Origin: an uncultured Oscillospiraceae bacterium
GTDB taxonomy: Bacteria > Bacillota > Clostridia > Oscillospirales > Oscillospiraceae
DNA: 16,683 bases
Reading direction: 5' to 3'
Assembly (NCBI GenBank): GCA_910578575.1
Contig: CAJTQP010000050.1
Coordinates: 1 to 16,683, forward strand
Shown here: positions 1-5,585 of the stretch, one piece after another
How positions within the stretch are numbered: position 1 is the stretch's first letter
Layout: each line of letters starts with the position of its first letter
Position numbers and translations under genes: made by a program
The notes under the pieces: generated by a model
Seen by the model: only the letters and a program-made list of their open reading frames with translations
Database searches by the model: none
What the model was told of the DNA's origin: nothing

Positions 1-311
1 ATGGGTTTTTCCCGGAGGAAGGCCGCCACCAGGTCCCCAGTGGAGCCCTGGTAGACCTGTTGGAGGAAGCTGTCTCTGGCCTGGGCCTGACAGTCCTCCT
101 TGGCCAGGGCCGCCCGATATAGCCGGGGATAGCCCTCCTTGTCGATGGAGACCAGGCCCTTGGCCTCCATGCGGGTGAGGTAGGTCAACACTGTGTTCCG
201 GCTCCAGCCGGTGTCCTCCTGGAGGGCTTGGGTGATGGCGCCCAGGGTAGCGCCGCCGCTGTCCCACAGGGCGCCCAGGACGGTCCATTCCCGTTCTGAG
301 AGCTTTTTCAT
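1..311 (-). CDS. BlaI/MecI/CopY-family transcriptional repressor (C terminus cut by window edge)
   Basis: About 103 residues are visible from an ATG at 311; the rest lies beyond position 1, and the family is usually 120-130 residues. The N-terminal half reads as the BlaI winged helix: LSEREWTVLGALW, then the recognition-helix stretch GWSRNTVLTYLTRMEAKGL and a wing ending in YPRLYRA. The C-terminal part (QARDSFLQQVY, then LVAAFLR) matches the helical dimerisation arm; in BlaI/MecI this arm holds an N-F bond cut by the BlaR1/MecR1 protease, and here an A-F pair (97-98) sits in the comparable place. The start is supported by an aggagg ribosome site 7 bases upstream. The promoter carries two TACA-N2-TGTA sites, so self-repression is likely. 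No BlaR1-like protease gene is in view; one could lie to the left. Family call is confident; the regulated target (beta-lactam resistance, metal or other) is unknown. Confidence 0.9.
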   Translation of the reverse strand, partial: MKKLSEREWTVLGALWDSGGATLGAITQALQEDTGWSRNTVLTYLTRMEAKGLVSIDKEGYPRLYRAALAKEDCQAQARDSFLQQVYQGSTGDLVAAFLREKP

Positions 312-318
312 GGCAAAA

Positions 319-376
319 CCTCCTACAAGTGTAGTTTCGTTGCTTTGATTCTACACCTGTAGGAGGTCTTTGTCAA
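319..376 (-). promoter_or_regulatory. Sigma-A promoter with twin BlaI-type operators
   Basis: Read leftward, TTGACA (371-376) and TAGAAT (348-353) are 17 bases apart, close to consensus. Two dyads of the BlaI type TACA-N2-TGTA sit at 351-362 (between and overlapping the -35/-10) and 323-334 (near the start of transcription). The two dyads and their flanks, 319-334 and 351-366, form a 16-bp inverted repeat with one mismatch. The left arm includes the aggagg ribosome site of the repressor gene. Occupancy would block RNA polymerase, so autorepression is inferred. Confidence 0.85.
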
Positions 377-409
377 GAAAAAACCAAAGACAGGGAACAT
401 AGGAAAGGA

Positions 410-430
410 CCCGGACGATAGACGTCCGGG
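410..430 (-). terminator. Possible terminator of the XRE regulator gene
   Basis: An 8-bp perfect stem (410-417 with 423-430, loop ataga) lies 16 bases after the stop codon of the leftward HTH gene and before the BlaI promoter. The tract that follows on the minus strand is only tcctttcc, so the terminator is weak or the hairpin has another role. Confidence 0.45.
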
Positions 431-445
431 CCGCAATCTTTTGGC

Positions 446-712
446 TTACTTTTTTGCGGGTGGCTTACGTTGGAGGGGGGCCCCAGTACGGGACTTTAGC
501 TGGACCGTGTCGTCTGGCTCATAGACCAAAAGGTCGGTCAGATCACAGTCCAGTGCCTTACAGATCAATTCGAAATGCCGCAGATTGATCCGGTCGGTCA
601 TTTCGTTGTAGTAGTCACCGATGGTGGATGCCCGGATCCCCGTTTTGCGCGCCAGGTCCGCCTGGGACCACCGCAATTCGCCAAGTCGGGTAGAAAGTAA
701 AATCCTAATCAT
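446..712 (-). CDS. XRE/Cro-type helix-turn-helix regulator, 88 aa
   Basis: A small single-domain DNA-binding protein. The HTH is MIRILLSTRLGELRWSQ followed by LARKTGIRASTIGDYYN, then RINLRHFELICKALDC and LTDLL, the helix 4-5 pattern of the Cro/C1 (YozG/YvaO-like) family. The C-terminal 25 residues are basic and proline-rich (RKPPAKK). An ATG at 745 would add 11 residues, but aaaggagag lies 8 bases before the ATG at 712 and a candidate extended -10 lies inside the longer version, so 712 is the better start. It is alone, between a terminator-like hairpin and a tRNA. It may regulate itself through the palindrome at 758-769. The biological target is unknown. Confidence 0.85.
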   Translation of the reverse strand: MIRILLSTRLGELRWSQADLARKTGIRASTIGDYYNEMTDRINLRHFELICKALDCDLTDLLVYEPDDTVQLKSRTGAPLQRKPPAKK

Positions 713-735
713 AGTTGCTCTCTCCTTTACGGTAG

Positions 736-769
736 AATATAGCAATGATTATGGGATTTTTCATGAAAA
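736..769 (-). promoter_or_regulatory. Candidate promoter and operator of the XRE gene
   Basis: On the minus strand TGC-TATATT (736-744) is an extended -10. No good -35 is seen. A perfect 12-bp palindrome TTTTCATGAAAA (758-769) covers the -35 position and is a plausible operator for a small HTH dimer. The rest of 770-883 is AT-rich and shows no gene. Confidence 0.4.
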
Positions 770-883
770 TGTGAGATAATATCGAATATTGATAACTATT
801 GTAGGATTTTGATAGTATTTAATAAAACGAAAGCGATTTTTTGCGGGGTGTAGGCTTTCTCCCAAAAGGGGAAAGGATGGGGC

Positions 884-918
884 AAAAAGAAAGGCCGCCA
901 TCGGCGGCCTTTCTTTTT
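884..918. terminator. Strong bidirectional terminator after tRNA-Ala
   Basis: A perfect 16-bp stem (884-899 with 903-918, loop atc) with A and T runs on its two flanks, so a U tract is made in either direction. On the minus strand it begins at the final A of the tRNA CCA end and would terminate the tRNA transcript. Confidence 0.9.
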
Positions 919-993
919 GGTGGACCTGAAGGGATTTGAACCCTCGACCTCTCGGATGCGAACCGAACGCGCTCCCAGCTGCGCTACAGGCCC
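918..993 (-). tRNA. tRNA-Ala (anticodon CGC), CCA encoded
   Basis: Read leftward from 993, the 7-bp acceptor GGGCCTG pairs with CAGGTCC and includes the G3-U70 wobble that is the identity mark of tRNA-Ala. The D arm is GCGC/GCGC around AGCTGGGA. The anticodon loop TTCGCAT gives anticodon CGC, reading GCG (Ala). The T arm is GAGGG TTCAAAT CCCTT, followed by discriminator A and an encoded CCA (918-920). Total length is 76 nt with no intron or broken arm. The CGC isoacceptor fits a genome rich in GCG codons. Confidence 0.96.
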
Positions 994-1016
994 ATGTCCT
1001 CTGGGGAACATCAAAC

Positions 1017-1044
1017 AGTATAGCAGAAAATTGGAAAAAGTAAA
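1017..1044 (-). promoter_or_regulatory. Promoter of tRNA-Ala
   Basis: On the minus strand TTTACT (1039-1044) and TATACT (1017-1022) are 16 bases apart. Transcription would start near 1010, about 17 bases before the mature tRNA. Confidence 0.65.
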
Positions 1045-1083
1045 GCCTTTTTTCAAAACTCCAGAAAAATTCTGCGCAAATTC

Positions 1084-1112
1084 TTGATTATTTCTTGAAA
1101 ATGTTATATGAT
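1084..1112 (+). promoter_or_regulatory. Promoter of SRP RNA
   Basis: TTGATT (1084-1089) and TATGAT (1107-1112) are exactly 17 bases apart. The expected start near 1119 agrees with the 5' end of the SRP RNA. It is divergent from the tRNA promoter. Confidence 0.75.
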
Positions 1113-1119
1113 ATCATTC

Positions 1120-1421
1120 ATGAGTCTGCCAGACGCCGATTTCGGTGTCGGGCATGGTCGCACTAGTCGGGGAGATAGCGGTGCCCTGTACCTGCAATCC
1201 GCTACAGCAGGGATGAATTCCGACCCCCGGAGGCCCCTTGTTCCGTTAGTTGCCGGTAAGCGGTGATGATAGATCGGTCCTGCGCAACGCAGCATTGTGA
1301 ACCGTGTCAGGCGGGGAACCGAGCAGCACTAAGCAAAAGGCTGCGTGTGCCGCGGGTCCGCCGGTCTTGAGCTGGCTGCCGGTGAGACAGGGATGAGAGG
1401 TCCTTCAAAGGCCGGTGTGCG
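1120..1421 (+). ncRNA. ffs: Signal recognition particle RNA, large (Firmicutes) type
   Basis: The stretch 1158-1210 carries the conserved Alu-domain sequence of Bacillus-type 6S/SRP RNA (ctagtcggggagatagcgg, then gtgccctgtacctgcaatc). The S-domain core is also present: tcctgcgcaac near 1277, gaaccgtgtcaggcgg, a GGAA tetraloop closed by CGG/CCG near 1316-1325, and gagcagcactaagc, then gtgtgccgc at 1345-1353. The GGAA loop and the asymmetric agcagc loop bind Ffh. The small hairpin gacgccg/cggtgtc near 1133-1150 fits the 5' Alu folds. Ends are set by comparison with B. subtilis lengths and are good to about 10 bases. As in Bacillus, the gene stands just upstream of dnaX. Confidence 0.93.
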
Positions 1422-1423
1422 GC

Positions 1424-1461
1424 CCTGCCGGATACCGAAGGGGCTGGCAGGCTTATTTTTT
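1424..1461 (+). terminator. Terminator of SRP RNA
   Basis: The stem cctgcc (1424-1429) with ggcagg (1446-1451), with a 16-base loop, is followed by ttatttttt (1453-1461). It ends 18 bases before the dnaX start codon. Confidence 0.7.
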
Positions 1462-1478
1462 CCAAAGGGGGAGAGCAG

Positions 1479-3218
1479 TTGTATCAGGCGCTTTACCGCA
1501 AATGGCGGCCCCGCACCTTTGACGATGTGGCGGGCCAGGAGCATATTACCGAGACCTTAAAGGGGCAGTTGGCTGCGGGCCGTCTGTCCCATGCCTATCT
1601 CTTTACCGGGACCCGCGGCACCGGGAAAACCACCTGCGCCAAGCTCCTGGCGCGGGCGGTAAACTGTGAGCACCCCGTGAATGGAAACCCCTGCAACCAG
1701 TGCCCTTCCTGCCGGGGCATCGAGGACGGGAGCATCCTGGACGTATTGGAGCTGGATGCGGCCTCCAACAACGGCGTGGACCAGATCCGCGCCCTGCGGG
1801 ATGAGGCCATCTATACCCCGGCGGCAGTGCGCAAGCGGGTGTATATTGTGGACGAGGTCCACATGCTTTCCACCCCGGCCTTCAACGCACTGCTGAAGAT
1901 TTTAGAAGAGCCCCCGGCGCATCTGCTGTTCATCCTGGCCACCACGGAGTTGCACAAAGTCCCGGCTACCATCAAGTCCCGCTGCCAGCAGTTCGCCTTT
2001 AAGCGTATCGCCCCCCAGACCATTGCCCAGCGCCTGGATTATGTGGCACAGCAGGAGGGGATCGCCCTCACCGCTCCGGCGGCGGAGCTGCTGGCCCGGC
2101 TGGCCGACGGCGGCCTGCGGGACGCCCTGTCCCTGCTGGATCAGTGCAGCGGGACCCAGGGAGAGGTCACAGAGGAGACTGTGCTGGATATTCTGGGCCT
2201 TGCGGGGAATCGCCGGACAGGGAAGCTGTTGGACTGCGTGGCGCAGGAGGATACCGCTGGCGCCCTGCAAGCGCTGGACAGCCTGTATCAGGATGGCAAG
2301 GATATGGGGGCCCTTTTGGGGGAGCTCTCTGCCCTGGTGCGGGATCTCCTGATTTGCAAGACCGCCCAGGCAGGGGGAAGCGGACTGCTCACCGGCGGCT
2401 ACGATGGGGAGACCCTGCGCCGTCTCACCGATGCCTTTACCGCGGCGGAGCTGGTGCAGATGATGACCATTTTGCAAACGGCCCAGGCGGAGCTTTACCG
2501 CAGCAGCAAGCGGAGGCTGGATGTGGAACTGTGTCTGGTCCGGCTCTGTGACCGGAGGCTTTCGGAGAGCATCGAGGGGCTGTCCGCCCGGATCAGCCGC
2601 TTGGAGCAGGGGGGGGTGGCGCGGCTCCCTGTGACTCAGGAAGCAGTACAAACGCCGCCCCCGGAGCAGCCAGCGCCCCAGGAAGTGGTTCCGTCGCCCC
2701 CCGCGAAGGAGCAAGCTCCATCGCCACCTGCTGAGCAGGACCTGCCGCCCTGGGAGGTGGAGTCTGTGCCTGTTCCTCCCCCAGCGCCTGCTCCACCGCC
2801 CCACCCCCAAGAAGCGCAGCCACCAGCGGCAAAGATGCCGCCCCCGGCGGCAGGGGATTGGGCCAGCTTTTTGCATACCATTCGTGATATGCCCCCTATG
2901 GCCAGCTCTTTCCTGCGTAAGGGGGACAGTGTAACAGGGGTGTTCGGAACAGGGACCCTGACCCTGTGGGTGGACTCGGAGCTCACCAAGGGTATCCTCA
3001 GCCGGGGCGACACGCCGGCGCTGCTGCAAAAGGCGGCGGAGGCCTATACCGGCCAAGCCTGCCGGGTGATGTTTCAGGTGGGGGAACCGGAGCCTGCACA
3101 GGCCCAAACCACAGCGGCCCCGCCTCCGCAAACCCCTCCGGCGGAAGGGCCCCAGGATGACGGCTTCAACGATTTGTTGGATTTGGGCCAAAAGTTTGGA
3201 AACTTCACCGTAAAATAA
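1479..3218 (+). CDS. dnaX: DNA polymerase III subunit gamma/tau (579 aa)
   Basis: Clamp-loader ATPase of the replisome. The start is TTG at 1479 (MYQALYRKWRPRTFDDVAGQ is the family's usual N terminus) with gggggag just upstream. Visible motifs: Walker A GTRGTGKT (44-51); zinc site Cys63, Cys72, Cys75 and Cys78; Walker B VYIVDEVH (121-128); sensor 1 ATTE (154-157); the arginine-finger SRC motif (167-169). Domain III extends to about residue 375. Then comes a proline-rich linker (about 385-455) and a C-terminal domain (about 456-579, from WASFLHTIRDM) resembling the tau-specific part. An 8-G run at 2609-2616 sits at the domain III/linker border (separate entry). ebfC follows after 23 bases, so the two are one operon. 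No promoter is obvious between the SRP terminator and the start, so read-through from ffs or a promoter inside ffs is possible. Confidence 0.97.
   Translation: MYQALYRKWRPRTFDDVAGQEHITETLKGQLAAGRLSHAYLFTGTRGTGKTTCAKLLARAVNCEHPVNGNPCNQCPSCRGIEDGSILDVLELDAASNNGVDQIRALRDEAIYTPAAVRKRVYIVDEVHMLSTPAFNALLKILEEPPAHLLFILATTELHKVPATIKSRCQQFAFKRIAPQTIAQRLDYVAQQEGIALTAPAAELLARLADGGLRDALSLLDQCSGTQGEVTEETVLDILGLAGNRRTGKLLDCVAQEDTAGALQALDSLYQDGKDMGALLGELSALVRDLLICKTAQAGGSGLLTGGYDGETLRRLTDAFTAAELVQMMTILQTAQAELYRSSKRRLDVELCLVRLCDRRLSESIEGLSARISRLEQGGVARLPVTQEAVQTPPPEQPAPQEVVPSPPAKEQAPSPPAEQDLPPWEVESVPVPPPAPAPPPHPQEAQPPAAKMPPPAAGDWASFLHTIRDMPPMASSFLRKGDSVTGVFGTGTLTLWVDSELTKGILSRGDTPALLQKAAEAYTGQACRVMFQVGEPEPAQAQTTAAPPPQTPPAEGPQDDGFNDLLDLGQKFGNFTVK
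2609..2616 (+). promoter_or_regulatory. G8 tract in dnaX, candidate slippage site for a gamma-like product
   Basis: In the zero frame the bases read CAG GGG GGG GTG (codons 377-380), so G GGG GGG fits the slippery heptamer pattern. One extra base (or a -1 ribosome shift) leads to TGA at 2732-2734. One missing base (or +1) leads to TGA at 2632-2634. Both would give proteins of about 385-420 residues ending after domain III. Whether slippage occurs is inference; E. coli uses A-AAA-AAG and Thermus an A run in the same part of dnaX. Confidence 0.4.
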
Positions 3219-3241
3219 TCTGCGGAAAAGGAGAATGTAAT

Positions 3242-3616
3242 ATGGCAAAAGGATACGGACGCCCCCCCATGGGCAGAGGCGGCGGCAAGGGTAAGGGCAT
3301 GGGTATGCCCGGCGGCCTGAACATGGATATGATCAAGCAGGCCCAGAAGATGCAGGCCGACATGGAAAAGACCCAGGCGGAGCTTTTGGAGAAGGAGTAC
3401 TCTGCCACAGCCGGTGGCGGCGTGATTTCCGCCACGGTGGATGGCCACCACACCCTCAAGTCCCTCACCATTGACCCGGAGGCCGTGGACCCCGACGACG
3501 TGGAGATGCTCCAGGATATGGTCATCGCTGCGGTGAATGAGGCGATCCGGGCGGCCATCGAGGAGATGAGCACCAGCATGAGTAAAATCACTGGCGGGAT
3601 GAACCTGCCGATTTGA
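3242..3616 (+). CDS. ebfC: YbaB/EbfC-family nucleoid-associated protein (124 aa)
   Basis: A small dimeric DNA-binding protein that coats the nucleoid. The family core begins near residue 27 (NMDMIKQAQKMQADMEKTQ) and has the diagnostic GGGVISATVDGHHTLKSLTI, then DPEAVDPDDVEMLQDMVIAA and NEAIRAA. The first 26 residues are a glycine/methionine-rich extension (GRGGGKGKGMGMPGG), seen in several Clostridia members. ATG at 3242 is preceded by aaaggag 8 bases away. It is downstream of dnaX, as in most Firmicutes. recR, the usual third gene, does not follow; a terminator does. Confidence 0.95.
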   Translation: MAKGYGRPPMGRGGGKGKGMGMPGGLNMDMIKQAQKMQADMEKTQAELLEKEYSATAGGGVISATVDGHHTLKSLTIDPEAVDPDDVEMLQDMVIAAVNEAIRAAIEEMSTSMSKITGGMNLPI

Positions 3617-3668
3617 GTTCCTATTCTGATTGAGAATGGTACTTTACATCGCATAAGATGGAAAATGA

Positions 3669-3711
3669 GTTTCCAGCGAGAGATTTGATCTGGCTGGAAA
3701 CTTATTTTTTT
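3669..3711 (+). terminator. Terminator of the ffs-dnaX-ebfC unit
   Basis: The perfect 9-bp stem gtttccagc (3669-3677) with gctggaaac (3693-3701) is followed by ttatttttttt-like sequence (3702-3711). Confidence 0.85.
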
Positions 3712-3725
3712 CAGGATTTTTCCGA

Positions 3726-3731
3726 TATAAT
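3726..3731 (+). promoter_or_regulatory. Candidate -10 of the unknown 465-aa gene
   Basis: A perfect TATAAT lies 39 bases before the start codon and just after the ebfC terminator. No convincing -35 is visible 16-18 bases upstream, so strength is uncertain. Confidence 0.5.
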
Positions 3732-3769
3732 ACACATAGTAATATTGCGATTCTGACAGGAGGCTTTTT

Positions 3770-5167
3770 ATGACAGATTTGGCTGTGAGATTTCTTTCCA
3801 GTGCCGCAAACATCACAGGCAATCATCCCCAATCCCAAGAGAATCCGGATGAAGCGCCTGACCAGAAAGCATTGTTGACCACAGCGGACATGCTGGAGTT
3901 TTCTGCCATGGGGCTCTCCAGCCTCTCCGACCCGGCCAGCCTGAGCAAGCCCTTGGGGGCGCAGATCTTGGGCTTCGGCAGTGCTACGGCCCGTGCATCC
4001 GCCGCTGGTATCGGGAGCGGTCAGAGCACCGTCACCCATTTTACCACGGAATATGAGTGGTCTTATTTCGATTTGGTCAACGGGACCATCACCAAGTCGG
4101 TGTCCTCCGGCGCGGGGGTCTTTGTCTCCGACGAGGCCAACAGCGCCTCTGCCTCTGGGTATCATGGCCATACCATCTGCGTGACCTTCGATGCGGCCAG
4201 CTACCGGGAGGGGGATTTGCAGGAAACCCTGGACAGTATGGCGGTGGCCTATGAGGCAAAGTATGTCGGTCTGGAGAGCAGTTATGTGGGGGAAGCCCTG
4301 GAGGACCAGCGTACCCAGTGGGGGAAGCTATATGGGGCTGGCAAAGAGGAGGCCGCCCACTCCTTTGCCAATATGCTGGGCAGATTTTTAGACCAGGGGA
4401 GCCAGCAGAGTAAGAAGATTTATGACAGCGTGCAGGGACTGTTCGCTGCCTTCGAGGCCCAGTACCACGCCCTTGCTACGGAGACGAAGTCCTGGATGCA
4501 GGCGGATTTGTATGCAGCATCCATGGACCTGAAGGAGTTGGGTGCCTCTGTGGAGCTGGAGGAAGACCAGGGAACCGGCCTGTATACCCACAGGGAGCTG
4601 GACTTTGCCGCCATGAGCATTGCTACCTATCAGTCTGCCATCAACGCGGCCACCCTGGGTGGCGGAGGCAGTGAGGCCCGGCTGGCGTTGCGGATGGGCA
4701 TGGTTTCCATGAAAGTGGAGACCATGGCTTACCGCGGTCAGATGGGTAGAGATATGGTGAAACTGCTGCAAGCGTCCGGGAAGAATGCCCGGCAGGAGAT
4801 GCTGGATGCGCTGGACGCCTACTTAGCAAAGCGCCGGGAGGAGAAGGCGGAGACCCAACCGTTGTTCCCCGCTGTGGACCGGGAGCTGTTTGACACAGTA
4901 TACAACAGCGTGATGGGAGCGTTCCACAGGAACGGAGACACACTCCATGCCATCCGGGAGGGCGCGGAGATAGCTTGCGCACAGTTGGAAGCGGCAGCGG
5001 AGAAGGCCCCGGCCCAGCGCTGGACCGGAGAACTGGGACCGAAGAGATTTTGGGATACCTTTGACAACGCATCCTATCAGGGGGGCATCCATGCCTTCGA
5101 GGCGGATTGGCAGGGATTCCTGTCGGAGCTGGAAAGCAGCAGGCGGGATTTGAATGCGATGGCTTGA
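3770..5167 (+). CDS. Uncharacterised protein, 465 aa
   Basis: Not recognised. ATG at 3770 has a strong site (caggagg, 6 bases away), and the reading frame has normal codon use, so the gene is real. No signal peptide or membrane segment is visible, so it is probably cytoplasmic. Residues 1-40 are polar and likely disordered. Residues about 45-85 are rich in Ser, Ala and Gly (LGFGSATARASAAGIGSGQ). Residues about 85-145 look like beta structure with an aromatic start (HFTTEYEWSYFDL, then GTITKSVSSGAGVFV). From about 150 to the end it is acidic and almost entirely helical, with heptad-like stretches such as ALEDQRTQWGKLYGAGKEEA and LQASGKNARQEMLDALDAYL. It has no cysteine before C176-type positions and no visible catalytic motif. 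It is monocistronic between a promoter-like element and a terminator, in the place where recR usually lies. A structural or adaptor role is possible; no function is claimed. Confidence 0.85.
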   Translation: MTDLAVRFLSSAANITGNHPQSQENPDEAPDQKALLTTADMLEFSAMGLSSLSDPASLSKPLGAQILGFGSATARASAAGIGSGQSTVTHFTTEYEWSYFDLVNGTITKSVSSGAGVFVSDEANSASASGYHGHTICVTFDAASYREGDLQETLDSMAVAYEAKYVGLESSYVGEALEDQRTQWGKLYGAGKEEAAHSFANMLGRFLDQGSQQSKKIYDSVQGLFAAFEAQYHALATETKSWMQADLYAASMDLKELGASVELEEDQGTGLYTHRELDFAAMSIATYQSAINAATLGGGGSEARLALRMGMVSMKVETMAYRGQMGRDMVKLLQASGKNARQEMLDALDAYLAKRREEKAETQPLFPAVDRELFDTVYNSVMGAFHRNGDTLHAIREGAEIACAQLEAAAEKAPAQRWTGELGPKRFWDTFDNASYQGGIHAFEADWQGFLSELESSRRDLNAMA

Positions 5168-5190
5168 TCGAGTTCGTCAAACGTGAGAAC

Positions 5191-5226
5191 GGGGTGGCAG
5201 AGGTCGTACTGCCACCCCCGTTTTTT
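5191..5226 (+). terminator. Terminator of the unknown 465-aa gene
   Basis: The perfect 10-bp stem ggggtggcag (5191-5200) with ctgccacccc (5209-5218) has an 8-base loop and is followed by cg and six T. Confidence 0.93.
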
Positions 5227-5398
5227 CCGATTGTTGGTATCATCTGTCGTCAAAATAGGACCCTATTCACATAATATATAATATCATATACTGTATGAAG
5301 AATGGGACGCAAAACAGCCACCATAGGTCGGATGGAAAAATCTGGTTCCTTGGCAGCTGGGATAATCAATCTTACACGACAGAAAGCGTGCAAAATAA
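5227..5398 (+). other. Gene-free stretch with an inverted repeat and AT-rich core
   Basis: No coding region is seen. Bases 5261-5268 (ccctattc) can pair with 5300-5306 (gaatggg, one bulge) around an AT-rich 31-base loop. The right arm continues into gggacgcaaa (5304-5313), which resembles part of the cyclic-di-GMP-I riboswitch core, but the other conserved parts are missing. The stretch precedes the hybrid-kinase promoter and may be regulatory. Confidence 0.3.
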
Positions 5399-5427
5399 TT
5401 GACAGAGTGCGATTCGATTGATAAAAT
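5399..5427 (+). promoter_or_regulatory. Strong sigma-A promoter of the hybrid-kinase operon
   Basis: TTGACA (5399-5404) and TAAAAT (5422-5427) are 17 bases apart. Transcription would begin near 5434, leaving a leader of about 150 bases before the kinase start. The leader has a 6-bp inverted repeat (gagggt 5485-5490 with accctc 5507-5512) but no recognised riboswitch. Confidence 0.85.
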
Positions 5428-5585
5428 ACGATAGAATAACTAAATGAAACTGAGGGGCATTCGCACATAGTGTGGGAGAGATGAGAGGGTCCCCCCTCAC
5501 AAGTGTACCCTCATTGCTTGCGAGAAGAACGCGGGGTCCCAGGTATCGCAGCTTATTAGGTCCGTTTAAGCGGGAGGAAAGAGCT

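Noticed and set aside
796..1544. Several short open frames over the tRNA and SRP RNA
   Set aside because: They overlap well-supported RNA genes.
1479..3218. E. coli-type A-AAA-AAG frameshift site in dnaX
   Set aside because: No such heptamer is found; the only long run is the G8 tract reported above.
1902..3248. 448-codon open frame antisense to dnaX
   Set aside because: dnaX has all family motifs on the plus strand; high GC makes long antisense frames common. No ribosome site or recognisable domain.
5261..5360. Cyclic-di-GMP-I (GEMM) riboswitch
   Set aside because: Only gggacgcaaa fits; the GCAAACC strand, the GNRA loop of the first helix and the CCTAA part are missing. Kept only as a low-interest observation.
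5472..5585. Longer start (GTG at 5472) for hybrid kinase 1
   Set aside because: No close ribosome site and no conserved pattern; ATG at 5586 has gggaggaaa just before it.
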